Source: Anaerolineae bacterium (GTDB lineage Bacteria; Chloroflexota; Anaerolineae; Anaerolineales; UBA4823). Taken from it: a DNA stretch of 64,000 nucleotides. Where the stretch lies: positions 43,950 to 107,949 of the forward strand of contig QEXX01000016.1 of assembly GCA_003130835.1 (NCBI GenBank), written 5' to 3'. The notes under the pieces are model-generated. The model searched no databases. It saw nothing but the letters and a program-made list of their open reading frames with translations, and was not told where the DNA came from. Within the stretch, counting starts at the first letter, position 1. Each line of letters starts with the position of its first letter. Below are positions 17,633-27,840 of the stretch, piece after piece. A program made the translations under genes and the position numbers.

Positions 17633-20071
17633 TTAGCATCGAATTCGCTCGCCCTTTGGATCCCAGAGCGGTTCTCTGACCACTTCTGCTCCGACCGGTT
17701 CGCCGAAGAACTCGATCTCGAGACGCGTACCGATCTTCGTATACTCGATGGGAAGATAGGCATAAACGATGCTCTTTTTCACCGAATAGCCATAACCACC
17801 CGAGGAAACCCAACCGATGATCTCTGCTCTTCCTTCTGGGCGAATCGGTTCTTTGCCAAGCGCAATGGTGCGATCATCATCCAAAACAATGCAACAGAGT
17901 TTGCGCTTAAGCCCCTCGGCTTTCTGTTTGAGCAATGCTTCACGGCCGAGAAAATCGCCTTTATCCAACTTGACCGCAAACCCAAGTCCAGCTTCGTAGG
18001 GTGTGTAATCGGGGGTTGTCTCGCTTGCCCAATAGCGATAGCCCTTCTCCAAGCGTAGGCTATCAATGGCTTTGTAACCGGCCGGCACCATACCCAAAGG
18101 ACGACCAGCTTCCCAGAGCACATCCCACAATCGTTGGCCGTATTCCATTGGGCAATAGAATTCCCATCCCAATTCTCCAACGTAGGTAACGCGCATGGCT
18201 TGGCACGGCACATCTCCCACAGCGATCTTCTTGGTGGTCATATACGGGAAGCCTTCGTTCGAGACATCATCTGTGGTTACTTTTTGCAGGATTTCGCGAG
18301 CCTTTGGGCCCCACAAACCGATGCAAGCGTAGGCAGAAGTAATATCCTCCACAATAACTGACCCATCTTCGGGCATGTTCATGCGAATCCACGAGAGATC
18401 GTGTTCACCAAAAGCCGTACCGGTGATAATCCAGAAGCGATCTTCAGCAATGCGTGTGACGGTGAAATCGCACTCAATGCCGCCGCGCTTATTCAGCATC
18501 TGAGTATAGATGACCGTTCCCACTGGGCGATCGATGTCATTGGCGCACAGGTACTGCAAGAACTTCAAAGCCCCCGCTCCGCGCACTTCAAATTTGTTAA
18601 AGGAGGTCTCATCAAACAAGCCGGCGATCTCACGCGTCTTAAGATGCTCATACCCAATGGCACGTGACCAATTATGATGTGCCCAACCTTTTGGTTCATG
18701 GCCATGGCGCGCAAGCGCTTCATGCGGTTTAAACCAGTTCGGGCGCTCCCAACCGGTCTTCTCGCCAAACACGGCGCCTAAATCGCGCAAGCGGTAGTAA
18801 GTTGGCGAGAGGCGCAAAGGCCGCCCACTCATCCGCTCTTCGCCGGGATAGTGAATATCGTAATATTGGGTATAGGTCTCAATTGTGCGGGTGACGGTAT
18901 AATTCATGCTGGCGTAATTCGAACCAAAGCGGCGCACATCCAAACGCCAGACATCATATTCCGGTTGTCCGTCAATGATCCACTCTGCCATCACTTTGCC
19001 GATCCCTCCGGCGCCGGCAAGCCCGTGCGCACAAAAAGCGCATGCCACCCAGAAGCCTTTAACGGCTGTTGGGCCGAGCAAGAATTCTCCATCGGGGGTA
19101 AAACCTTCAGGGCCATTGTAATACATCTTGATTTCGGCTGTCTCGATGGCCGGCACGCGCTTAATAGAATTTTCCATCAGTGGCGTAAAGCGGTCCATGT
19201 CAAACGGCAGCAGTTGATACTTAAAATCTTTGGGAATGCCGTTAAGTCCAAAGGGCATTGGATCACGCTCATACCCGCCGGTCACCAATCCGCCAGTTTC
19301 ACGCCGCCAATAGACCAAAAGGTCGGGATCGCGCAAGGTCGGCATATTCTGCTCCACCCCTGGAATGGGTTTGGTCACAATATATAGGTGCGCCATCGGC
19401 ACAACCGGCAGGAACAGACCGACCATTTTACCGATCTCACCGCCCCATTGCCCAGCGGCATTGACCACGATTTCGGTCTTGATTGAGCCCTTGTCCGTCA
19501 CGACTTCGTCAACGCGCCCATTTTTGAGTTTAATCGCCTCAACATTGGTGTTTTGGAAGATTTGCGCGCCGCGCATTTTGGCTCCAGCAGCTAGAGCTTG
19601 GGTTAAGCCAGATGGATCGATGATGCCATCCGTCGGGGTATAGGCCGCCCCAAGCACGCCATCCGTGCTCATTAAGGGGAACATTTTCTTGGCTTCTTGT
19701 GGGCTGATTAATTCCATCTGCATCCCAAAGGAGCGCGCCATACCCACCAAACGCTTCAAGTCCTCCATCCGTTCCGGGGAAGAAGCCAACCGAATTCCGC
19801 CCACCTCATGCCATTCAGGATCCACGCCCGTCTCATCCTTAAGTTGACGGTATAAATCGGTGCTGTAGAACATCATGCGCGTTAGGTTAGCATCGGAACG
19901 CAATTGTCCAACCAAACCGGCGGAGTGCCAAGTAGAACCGGCGGTCAGTTCATGGCGCTCCAAAATCACGACATCTTTCCACCCCATTTTGGTTAGATGA
20001 TAGGCAATGCTACATCCCCCTACACCTCCACCGATAATCACAACCTGAGCATGGGAGGGTAATTCTGCCAT
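17633..20071 (-). CDS. dimethylglycine/sarcosine dehydrogenase-like FAD oxidoreductase with C-terminal GcvT-type domains
   Basis: 812 aa; VVIIGGGVGGCSIAYHLTKMGWKDVVILERHELTAGSTWHSAGLVG (WHxAG flavinylation-type motif); GcvT-like C-terminus GLGFAVKLDKGDFLGREAL. Confidence 0.92.
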   Translation of the reverse strand: MAELPSHAQVVIIGGGVGGCSIAYHLTKMGWKDVVILERHELTAGSTWHSAGLVGQLRSDANLTRMMFYSTDLYRQLKDETGVDPEWHEVGGIRLASSPERMEDLKRLVGMARSFGMQMELISPQEAKKMFPLMSTDGVLGAAYTPTDGIIDPSGLTQALAAGAKMRGAQIFQNTNVEAIKLKNGRVDEVVTDKGSIKTEIVVNAAGQWGGEIGKMVGLFLPVVPMAHLYIVTKPIPGVEQNMPTLRDPDLLVYWRRETGGLVTGGYERDPMPFGLNGIPKDFKYQLLPFDMDRFTPLMENSIKRVPAIETAEIKMYYNGPEGFTPDGEFLLGPTAVKGFWVACAFCAHGLAGAGGIGKVMAEWIIDGQPEYDVWRLDVRRFGSNYASMNYTVTRTIETYTQYYDIHYPGEERMSGRPLRLSPTYYRLRDLGAVFGEKTGWERPNWFKPHEALARHGHEPKGWAHHNWSRAIGYEHLKTREIAGLFDETSFNKFEVRGAGALKFLQYLCANDIDRPVGTVIYTQMLNKRGGIECDFTVTRIAEDRFWIITGTAFGEHDLSWIRMNMPEDGSVIVEDITSAYACIGLWGPKAREILQKVTTDDVSNEGFPYMTTKKIAVGDVPCQAMRVTYVGELGWEFYCPMEYGQRLWDVLWEAGRPLGMVPAGYKAIDSLRLEKGYRYWASETTPDYTPYEAGLGFAVKLDKGDFLGREALLKQKAEGLKRKLCCIVLDDDRTIALGKEPIRPEGRAEIIGWVSSGGYGYSVKKSIVYAYLPIEYTKIGTRLEIEFFGEPVGAEVVREPLWDPKGERIRC

Positions 20072-20101
20072 AAGTCTCTCCTTTTCATAAAAAATAATTA
20101 A

Positions 20102-20130
20102 GAGACCAGCCTCTTGGGAGGTCTGGTCTC
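20102..20130 (-). terminator. intrinsic terminator after the CBS-domain gene
   Basis: GAGACCAG...CTGGTCTC hairpin; minus strand continues TTAATTATTTTTTATG. Confidence 0.7.
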
Positions 20131-20139
20131 GGTTTCACC

Positions 20140-20997
20140 TTATTTTTGCCACACCGAATTCGGATGTGCCATCAGACCCACAATATCAAACGATGAAATT
20201 ACTCCTAAAGGCATCGAATCAGGATCTTCAGGGTCAATCACCACCAAACGGTGATAATGACTTTCAATCATTTTATTTGCCGCTTCTTGCAAAGTCGCAT
20301 CAATCGGCACCGTAAGGGCTGGATGCATAACTTCGGTCACCAATTTCGTGCCACACTCATCATCTAGGCAAACGGGCAGTAGATCCAAGCCGCTCACCAC
20401 TCCTAACGGCGAGCCTTTTCTATCCACCACAACCACCGAACGCCAGCCGGTGCTGGTCATGGCGCGTGCAGCGGCTGCAATGGGAGTTTTATCGCGGCAG
20501 ACCAAATAGGCATCTGACATCACATCGCCCACCTGTCCACGTCCAATGGGGGCAGACATGGCGATATGGGCAACAATATCTGAAACTGAAATGACCCCAA
20601 CCGGCTTGCCTTGATCGGTAACTAGAAGTCGGCGAATAACCTCCTTAATCATCCGATCAGCAGCTTCTTTGATGGGGGCATCCGCTTCGATGCTGGCTAC
20701 CGGCGAAGACATTAAGTCGCCGGCGGTTAAGCTTTTCATTACGTTCAGGCTTTCGGGATCCTGTGACAGCCACTCTCCGGCTAAAAGGTCAAAATCTGTG
20801 ATGACACCGATAATCCGTCCATCCCGATCGGTGACCATCAAGGAGTGTACTTTGTGTTGATCCAACATGACCGCCACCTGACCGATGCGGGTCTCCTTTC
20901 GACAAGTCAAGACACCGGGACGCATGAAATCTCTCACTTTTGTATGCATGGCAAATGACTCCTTTTGCTTCACAAGAACATCAATGAACTTCGTCAA
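20140..20997 (-). CDS. tandem CBS-domain protein (four CBS repeats)
   Basis: 285 aa; repeated pattern VRDFMRPGVLTC...HSLMVTDRDGRIIGVITDFDLL; start may be internal (MHTKVRDF, 20949). Confidence 0.92.
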   Translation of the reverse strand: MTKFIDVLVKQKESFAMHTKVRDFMRPGVLTCRKETRIGQVAVMLDQHKVHSLMVTDRDGRIIGVITDFDLLAGEWLSQDPESLNVMKSLTAGDLMSSPVASIEADAPIKEAADRMIKEVIRRLLVTDQGKPVGVISVSDIVAHIAMSAPIGRGQVGDVMSDAYLVCRDKTPIAAAARAMTSTGWRSVVVVDRKGSPLGVVSGLDLLPVCLDDECGTKLVTEVMHPALTVPIDATLQEAANKMIESHYHRLVVIDPEDPDSMPLGVISSFDIVGLMAHPNSVWQK

Positions 20998-21772
20998 CGT
21001 CTTTATACCACTTTACGCGATCGCCCACACGGGCACGCAGTCGCCAGGCAAGGGTTTTAGGCTCCTCTTCTAAGCGGGCTAGAATTTGATCAACTTGTTT
21101 TTGAACGTGTTCTTTCTGTTCGTCGGTTAATTGGGGATAGGTCAACGCCAAACGTTTTACTTTGTCTAAATTCATGGTCGTCGTCCGCCACAGCCCCCAA
21201 TCCTTGGCACACAACATTGCCACCCGCGCCACGTTAATCACCTCCTGATCGTGCTCCCCCAATGGGTGTTCGAGTAATAGCATGATCGTGTCAATGACAT
21301 CTTTCTCGTTAATCTTGACAATCTGCATTTTTTCTAAAAGCATTTCTGCCAATGGGATAGTCGGCGAGTCGACTTCCAACCGGCCTGTCCAATAAATGGT
21401 GTGGCAGAAATCCAATTTCTCGTAGAAGACGTCAACATGCAATCCATTGGTAGGATTATTAAAAATGGCTCGATCGCCCTCGCTCACAATGAAGACTTCT
21501 TTTTCTTCCTCATAGCCTAAACCGGCCATCAGGATGGAAACTTCTTTTGCCTGACCACGATAGCCAGCAAAGTCGATGTCAGTATACGCTCGTCCCATCG
21601 CGGCTTGCAAATAACCATACGTCGGACAATGCATTTGGAAAGCCAAAGAACCGATCACCCGCAACAGCAATCCCCCTTTCTGACTGGCATCCAGGATGCG
21701 TTTTAATTCGTCCTCAAACTTTTTGCGTTCTGATTCATCCTGTTTGCCCATGCCAATTGGACTTGTCGCCAT
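20981..21772 (-). CDS. nucleotidyltransferase-like protein
   Basis: 263 aa; RVIGSLAFQMHCPTYGYLQAAMGRAYTDIDFAGYR resembles GS...DxD of the nucleotidyltransferase fold; overlaps the CBS gene. Confidence 0.6.
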   Translation of the reverse strand: MATSPIGMGKQDESERKKFEDELKRILDASQKGGLLLRVIGSLAFQMHCPTYGYLQAAMGRAYTDIDFAGYRGQAKEVSILMAGLGYEEEKEVFIVSEGDRAIFNNPTNGLHVDVFYEKLDFCHTIYWTGRLEVDSPTIPLAEMLLEKMQIVKINEKDVIDTIMLLLEHPLGEHDQEVINVARVAMLCAKDWGLWRTTTMNLDKVKRLALTYPQLTDEQKEHVQKQVDQILARLEEEPKTLAWRLRARVGDRVKWYKDVDEVH

Positions 21773-21945
21773 ACCTAAACTCCTGAAATCAGAATTGAAT
21801 TGGGGAAGAGCGAGAAGCGTTTGGATTCACAGCGTGACAAGGACAAAAGACCGGCTAACGTCTCGCAATCCAAATCCGCTACTTTTCTATTATAACAAAA
21901 AAATCAAAAACTTGCAAATTTCTTCAAAATCCGTCTCGAAATTTG

Positions 21946-23682
21946 TCACTGGTCTTCAAAACCCAACTCCCGTAAGGATTGCCTTGCATCGCCTGGAGTG
22001 AGTTTATCTCCTAGCATTTCTTTCCAAAAATTCTCGTCATAACGACGGGAGCGCAAAGGAATGGGTAAAGGCACGCCCCAACCCAACAGCAACACCTCTT
22101 CTTTCGGCTGTAAGTGACTCAACATGCCGCGCAAGGTATCGCGGCCGGCTAGACCAGCCAATACGGCGCGAATGTCGTCATCATCCCCAAGCCAACCCGA
22201 GATGCGAGTGCCCAACTGAGACATCACTTCATCATAGATTTGCGAAGGCCGTTGATCAACGATCAATAAGGTCACATAATACTTGCGCATCTCTCTGGCG
22301 ATGGTGCTGAAGGTCGTCTGGCTGGCTAACTCACGGTTGAGCAATTTGTGCGCTTCCTCAAGAACGATCACCAAGGGGCGCGGCTCATTGGCTCGCGTTG
22401 TGCGATAAGCATCTGTGCGCTTTTCCCAAGCTTCGCGAATACGGCGGGTAAGTAAATTCGAGACAAACAGGTAATCCACATCCTGCTCATAGGGGCCAAA
22501 CGAGAGGATGACATGCTGACCCTGTTCCAACAGGCGCACAATCTCTCCCACGCTATCGGCAGCCGGTTGCTCAACAATATAATCCCGATGAAACAGGATA
22601 CTTAACTTTGAGTGCAACCCTTCGGCTGCCAACGGATGCACACCACTGCGATTTGCCCAGGCTGCCACACTATCGGGTGCCGGCAGCCGCTTGCCATCTT
22701 CGGTCTCGATCATTGCCCCATTGCGCAAGGCACGAAACTCGCGAAACCAATGTTCGGCGCCAAACGAACTGACCAGAGCTTCCAACGTCGTTGGGGTGGT
22801 TTCGCGCAAATTGAGGACACCACTTAATAGCTCGATATCGGCTGGGCGAATATCTTTCATGGCAATTTCAAGGTGAAAATCGGGCGATTGACCGCGAATC
22901 GTGCTTCCCCTCCCCAGCCCAACCACGCGAACTCGAGCTGGAAAACCACTCCTTAAGCCTTTGACCAACATCCCACTATCGGATGCAATATCATCAAAGC
23001 CATATTCATTATGCATATCGAAGACCAGCACCGACGCCCGATTGCGCTTGATCAATCCGGCTAAGAGCAGACGGGTTAGAAAAGACTTCCCGGTTCCAGT
23101 CGCCCCAAAAATCCCAGCCGAACGCTGAATAAAGCGATCCAAGTTGATACACACCGCATGACCGGCTTCGCGCGTGTGACCGACCACAAAGTTCCCTTCA
23201 TCCTCTGGGTCGCCAAAGATTTCAGCAATGTCGCCAGCGGAAGCCAGGCAAACATCAGCATGGTGAGACGGCACCGTCTTCACCGGCAAGATGCCCGGCT
23301 CAGAGCGCAAGCCCTGATCGATTTCCGCTCGCCATTGCCGATAGGCTTGTGTGCCCGGCTCGGGACCACGCTCCAGCATTAAGACCGGCAGGATTTCAAG
23401 ATTGGTAAATAAGGTTTGGGCGCGCAACGATTCAGCGATGGGTGCTGGAAATCGTTCCCCAAGTTGCTCCTCCGCAAAGCGGGGGTCGGTAGCGTGCAAT
23501 TGCAAATTGGTCACCAAACCGTAAAATGTCCAATTCCCACTATAAATTACGACAAAACTGCCCTCTTGCACCTGATCGGCCGGCACGGTCAGGCGAGCGC
23601 GCAAGTTTTCTCTTAGCCCGCCGCCAACAATGTAGCCAATGGTCTGATTTGGTTGTGTTTGATTCGGCAGATTCATTTGCAT
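21946..23682 (-). CDS. herA: HerA-like ATPase/helicase with N-terminal HAS-barrel
   Basis: ORF 21946..23700 trimmed to first ATG; Walker A IFGATGTGKSFLTRLLLAGLI; Walker B LVIVLEEAHKLL; N-term TIGYIVGGGLRENLRARL. Confidence 0.9.
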   Translation of the reverse strand: MQMNLPNQTQPNQTIGYIVGGGLRENLRARLTVPADQVQEGSFVVIYSGNWTFYGLVTNLQLHATDPRFAEEQLGERFPAPIAESLRAQTLFTNLEILPVLMLERGPEPGTQAYRQWRAEIDQGLRSEPGILPVKTVPSHHADVCLASAGDIAEIFGDPEDEGNFVVGHTREAGHAVCINLDRFIQRSAGIFGATGTGKSFLTRLLLAGLIKRNRASVLVFDMHNEYGFDDIASDSGMLVKGLRSGFPARVRVVGLGRGSTIRGQSPDFHLEIAMKDIRPADIELLSGVLNLRETTPTTLEALVSSFGAEHWFREFRALRNGAMIETEDGKRLPAPDSVAAWANRSGVHPLAAEGLHSKLSILFHRDYIVEQPAADSVGEIVRLLEQGQHVILSFGPYEQDVDYLFVSNLLTRRIREAWEKRTDAYRTTRANEPRPLVIVLEEAHKLLNRELASQTTFSTIAREMRKYYVTLLIVDQRPSQIYDEVMSQLGTRISGWLGDDDDIRAVLAGLAGRDTLRGMLSHLQPKEEVLLLGWGVPLPIPLRSRRYDENFWKEMLGDKLTPGDARQSLRELGFEDQ

Positions 23683-23700
23683 AGCCAAACCATGGATCAA

Positions 23701-24315
23701 TTAGGCTGGGTTAAATAACTGGGCATCTGCTAAGCAATGCAACACCCGCAGGAGGGTTGAGGCATCATCCCGCAGCCAAGTGATAATCGCCTGAACGGCT
23801 TGCTGCGACCAATCCGCATGCCCGCTTTGTTGATGAATCCCTTGCGCCCACTGCAAGTGAGCCGCTAAAACCTCGATCATTAAGGGTGAGGTCTCTTGTA
23901 ACAGATGGCGCAAGTAACCCAATCGTCCAGTGGAAGTAAAATTGACAACCTCCTCTGGAGCACATGACACCAGTAAGTCTAAACCCAAGGGCGGTTTTGG
24001 CGGCAACAAATGGAAAATCTGATCGCCCGACCGGTAACCAACCGAGAGGACACGCATCTCTAACGGAACATTGCGATTCAACCGATGATCGCGCACAATT
24101 GCCTCGTCAATTGGGTCAACGGTCGCCAATTGGCGCACAAAGCCATCTTCGGCGATCGAGATGTCAATAATGATGCCATAGACGGCAAACCGGTCGTTTA
24201 AGTCCACGCGCACTAACGCGCCCAACGAAGGTAAATTAGCTTGCGAAACATGACAACCCACCAGGAATTGACGACTGTTGGCACTGAGTAATCGACCAAT
24301 TTGAATTGCACTCAT
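23701..24315 (-). CDS. uncharacterised protein between herA and nurA, HAS-barrel-like N-terminus
   Basis: 204 aa from ATG at 24315: MSAIQIGRLLSANSRQFLVGCHVSQANLPSLGALVRVDLNDRFAVYGIIIDISI; 0-bp/11-bp spacing to flanking genes. Confidence 0.75.
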   Translation of the reverse strand: MSAIQIGRLLSANSRQFLVGCHVSQANLPSLGALVRVDLNDRFAVYGIIIDISIAEDGFVRQLATVDPIDEAIVRDHRLNRNVPLEMRVLSVGYRSGDQIFHLLPPKPPLGLDLLVSCAPEEVVNFTSTGRLGYLRHLLQETSPLMIEVLAAHLQWAQGIHQQSGHADWSQQAVQAIITWLRDDASTLLRVLHCLADAQLFNPA

Positions 24316-24326
24316 CGCATGATATC

Positions 24327-25505
24327 CTATTCCAGAGCGCTTTTCTGCCGCAGGGGTAAATTTTTCAACGCTTGTTTGTGAGAAAGCTGAACTGCAGGGT
24401 ATCCATGACGCTGCAACTCGATCGCCAAAGCGCGCAGAATGGTCTCGCGGTCTTCTGCCCGCACCACGGCTACCTCGTGTGCGCGATGCAGGAGATAGGG
24501 ATATGCATAAGCACCGCTTTGACGACATTGTGAAACCAGTTCGGCGTGAATTCGATCCACATTAAAAGCATCTCTTGCCACCCAAAGAGGCAGCTCTACC
24601 CTTGCCAAACTCATCTCGGTCTCCCTGCCCACCCGTAAATAGAAAAAGCACACTTCACTTTCCTTTGGAAAATGATTCATCAGCGGAGATTGCAAACAAA
24701 AGATGGCTGAACGCTCACCCGGACGCAGGAAACTTCCAAACAGGTCCGCATCCAGAACACCTTTGAAAGGGCGAAAGCGGCGCAAATCCGCCCAATCTTG
24801 GGCGGTTGCCGTTGCGAGTTCCAACAAGCGCACCACATAGGCCGATTCAGGACGGTCTACATAGCCACTGAGTAGAATCCCCTGCTGGCGAAAGGTTTCC
24901 AATGTGTCGCAGTAGATCTGTAACAAGCGTTTCAATTCTCTGCCATTCTCATCGCTGGGTTGATATTCCATCCATAACTCCAAAGGGCCATCCATCAGGG
25001 CAAGCCGCGGCGGCGGTAGCGAGAGGCTGATTTCTAACAAGAGCTTACGTTCCAGCACATCTCGCCGAAAGTTAAACAGCGATTCAATGAACTCGTCGGT
25101 ATCGGAGTACCAAAATTCACTCCGCGAAATTTCTTGCGGCACAGCGTGCAGGGTTTGAGGCAGGGTGATCCCCCCTACGTTAATCATCCCAAAGTACAGC
25201 TCGGCATGACGGTCGGGTAGCATTTGGGATCCATCTGCGGCAGCAAGGTTGAGATGATTTTGAACTGTAGGCAAGGGAAAAACCTGATCCAAAATCGGAT
25301 CAAATGGTTTGGCGCAACGCAGGGTTTTCCCTTCTTGAGCCAGAGCTTGCTCAATCCGTTCATTGAGAAAGTCGCTTTGGTCAGAAAAGCGCTGCAAGGC
25401 CTGCAGGGCGCTTTCACAACGGCGGCGATGACCGTCAGCAGCCTGCTCAATTTGCTGGACAAGGTTTTGAATTTTTGGATACAGTTGCCGGTAATCTACG
25501 CTCAC
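24327..25505 (-). CDS. nurA: NurA-domain nuclease
   Basis: 392 aa; LAAADGSQMLPDRHAELYFGMINVGGI (first acidic motif), RLALMDGPLELWME, FGSFLRPGERSAIFCLQSPL...FFYLRVG; adjacent to herA. Confidence 0.85.
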   Translation of the reverse strand: MSVDYRQLYPKIQNLVQQIEQAADGHRRRCESALQALQRFSDQSDFLNERIEQALAQEGKTLRCAKPFDPILDQVFPLPTVQNHLNLAAADGSQMLPDRHAELYFGMINVGGITLPQTLHAVPQEISRSEFWYSDTDEFIESLFNFRRDVLERKLLLEISLSLPPPRLALMDGPLELWMEYQPSDENGRELKRLLQIYCDTLETFRQQGILLSGYVDRPESAYVVRLLELATATAQDWADLRRFRPFKGVLDADLFGSFLRPGERSAIFCLQSPLMNHFPKESEVCFFYLRVGRETEMSLARVELPLWVARDAFNVDRIHAELVSQCRQSGAYAYPYLLHRAHEVAVVRAEDRETILRALAIELQRHGYPAVQLSHKQALKNLPLRQKSALE

Positions 25506-25694
25506 CCAAAGCCTCTCAAAGATTTGTTCATGCTCTTAAGCCAATCCGCAGGAGGAAAAGAGTCGAGACTTGAAGTCAACGGATGACTTTCGCGGTAGAA
25601 TTATTGAAGCACTGAATTAATTTTATCACGATGGTCCAATGAACCTCTCCACATTTCATGCTATAAACATCGGCGGGGAAAGCTCAATTTTGCA

Positions 25695-26726
25695 ATGAAT
25701 CAGCCTTCTTATCCTCCCATGTTGCGGCCGCTCAATCCGCGCAAAGATTTATTGGCAATTGCCGATTTGATCGAACTGTGTTTTGCCGAGACACTAGACC
25801 AAAGCGGGCGCGAATATATTCGCCAATTGCGCCGGATTGGAAAAGATGCTTCGACCTTCTGGATCGGCCGCTCCACCGACCATTTCTATGCCCCCCGACA
25901 GGGGTTTGTTTGGGAAGAAGAAGGTAAGATCGTTGGCAATCTATCGATTTTCTCGTTCCAGACCCCAAGCGGCGTCGAATATTTGATCGCCAATGTGGCA
26001 GTTCACCCCGATTTTCGGCGGCGCGGCATTGCCCGTTTGCTCACCGAGCGCGCCCTCGATTACATTCACCAACAAGGCGGACGCCGTGCTTGGCTAAACG
26101 TGCGCCAAGATAACCTGCCCGCGATTTCTTTGTACCGCAGTCTCAACTTCTCCGAGAGGTTACGGCGCACCCAGTGGCAATATCCCAACACCTCATTCAC
26201 TCCTCAGGGACAGCCCCCCACCCTCCGCTTTTCCCCTGCTTCTTTGAGCATCCAAATCCGCCGCCGCAAGCGCGCCGATTGGCAATTACATCAACACTGG
26301 CTTTTGTCAACTTACCCGCCGGATTACCATTGGCACCTTGACTTTCAAATCGATTGGTTTGCACCGGGTTTCTTTGCCTGGCTGCGAGGCTTCTTGAGCG
26401 ATACTCGCTACGATCATTATTCAATTGTTAAAAACGGCGCTCTCATTGGCGTTGCCACTCTTCAATCCAACCTGAATGAAGGCAAAACGTTATGGATAGC
26501 CTGCGATGCCGCTTGGGAAAATGAAGCTTTGCAAAGTTTCCTAAACTACCTTTCCAATGAGCACCTTCTTCGGGAAAAGATCACGCTGGATTATCCAGCA
26601 CAACGAGCAACCGAACCGTTACAAGCGGCTGGTTTCACTCCTGTGCAAACGCTGATCTGGATGCAGCACTCCATTGAACGTCCTAAACACATTGCTCAAA
26701 AAATTCCTAATTCAACTCCTTTCTAA
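25695..26726 (+). CDS. GNAT-family N-acetyltransferase
   Basis: 343 aa; IANVAVHPDFRRRGIARLLTERALDYIHQQGGRRAWLNVRQDNLPAISLYRSLNF. Confidence 0.92.
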   Translation: MNQPSYPPMLRPLNPRKDLLAIADLIELCFAETLDQSGREYIRQLRRIGKDASTFWIGRSTDHFYAPRQGFVWEEEGKIVGNLSIFSFQTPSGVEYLIANVAVHPDFRRRGIARLLTERALDYIHQQGGRRAWLNVRQDNLPAISLYRSLNFSERLRRTQWQYPNTSFTPQGQPPTLRFSPASLSIQIRRRKRADWQLHQHWLLSTYPPDYHWHLDFQIDWFAPGFFAWLRGFLSDTRYDHYSIVKNGALIGVATLQSNLNEGKTLWIACDAAWENEALQSFLNYLSNEHLLREKITLDYPAQRATEPLQAAGFTPVQTLIWMQHSIERPKHIAQKIPNSTPF

Positions 26727-26738
26727 TCCTAATCGCCC

Positions 26739-27623
26739 ATGACCACTTTCGTCATTTTCATTGTCTTGCTTTCTACCTTTATGCATGCAGGTTGGAATCT
26801 GCTGGCTCATTATGACCGCAGCGAGAGTTTATTCTACCGGCGCATGTTAATCTTTATCATCGTGATTGGGTTTTTCCCCACACTGATCAGCGAACTTCAA
26901 AGCCGGTCGCTCCCCCCCTTAGCTTGGTTATGCGTGATCGGCTCGGGTTTTTCAGCCGGCTTGTATCTTTTTTTCTTGGCAAAATCGTTTGAGTCGGCCG
27001 ACTTCTCCGTGGTTTATCCGGTGGCACGCTCCTTGCCGGTCATCTTCATCGGCATCATCGATACGTTGCGCGGGCGGCCGCTGACCCTCTGGGGATGGGT
27101 TGGGATTGGGCTGGTCAGTTTGGGCTGTTTTCTGGTACCGCAACGGTCACTGCGATCTTTTTCCTGGCGATCATATCTAACGCCAACCACTATTTGGATG
27201 CTCTTGACCGCCTTGGGAACCATTGGTTATACCTATCTAGATAAGATCGCTGCTGAAGTGGTGCAACAAAGCCCAGCCACCGCAGCCCGCTATGGCTATG
27301 TTTACTTTGCCATTTCCTTCATCCCGTATTCGTTGTTCCTAAAGTTCTCTCATCCAACCTCACCCAAAGAAAGGCCCAATCCCAAAGGCTGGAAATTAGC
27401 TGTTCCGGCCGCCATCTTGAGCTTTGGAGCGTACTGGTTGATCTTGTGGGCTTATCAACTCAGCCCGTATGCCAGTTACATTGTCGCCTTTCGCCAATTC
27501 AGTATTGTCATCGGTAGCGCGGTTGCGCTAACGTTTTACAGAGAAAGCGGTTTAGCCGTCCGCCTGAGCGGGGCTTTGCTCATTACAGCAGGTTTGATCT
27601 TGATTGCCGTGCTAGGGAGGTAA
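26739..27623 (+). CDS. EamA/DMT-family transporter
   Basis: 294 aa, about ten TM segments; DFSVVYPVARSLPVIFI. Confidence 0.85.
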   Translation: MTTFVIFIVLLSTFMHAGWNLLAHYDRSESLFYRRMLIFIIVIGFFPTLISELQSRSLPPLAWLCVIGSGFSAGLYLFFLAKSFESADFSVVYPVARSLPVIFIGIIDTLRGRPLTLWGWVGIGLVSLGCFLVPQRSLRSFSWRSYLTPTTIWMLLTALGTIGYTYLDKIAAEVVQQSPATAARYGYVYFAISFIPYSLFLKFSHPTSPKERPNPKGWKLAVPAAILSFGAYWLILWAYQLSPYASYIVAFRQFSIVIGSAVALTFYRESGLAVRLSGALLITAGLILIAVLGR

Positions 27624-27840
27624 AAGCACCTCAATCGCAGGCAAGCAGGTAGGTTCTCTTTGCCAGATTTGGACCAAGGCTGCGGGTTTTTGTACGCTCG
27701 CTGCCCAAGCTGCGTATTTCCTGCAAGTCGAGGAAACGAATGATTTCCCTACCAAGACCCACACAACAGCTTTGAGCGCCTTGCACGGCATTCCACACAC
27801 TATCTTGCACCACCCTACAAGATCGAGGAGGCAATCCTGC

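Noticed and set aside
18851-19387. 178-aa plus-strand ORF
   Set aside because: Antisense shadow of 17633..20071.
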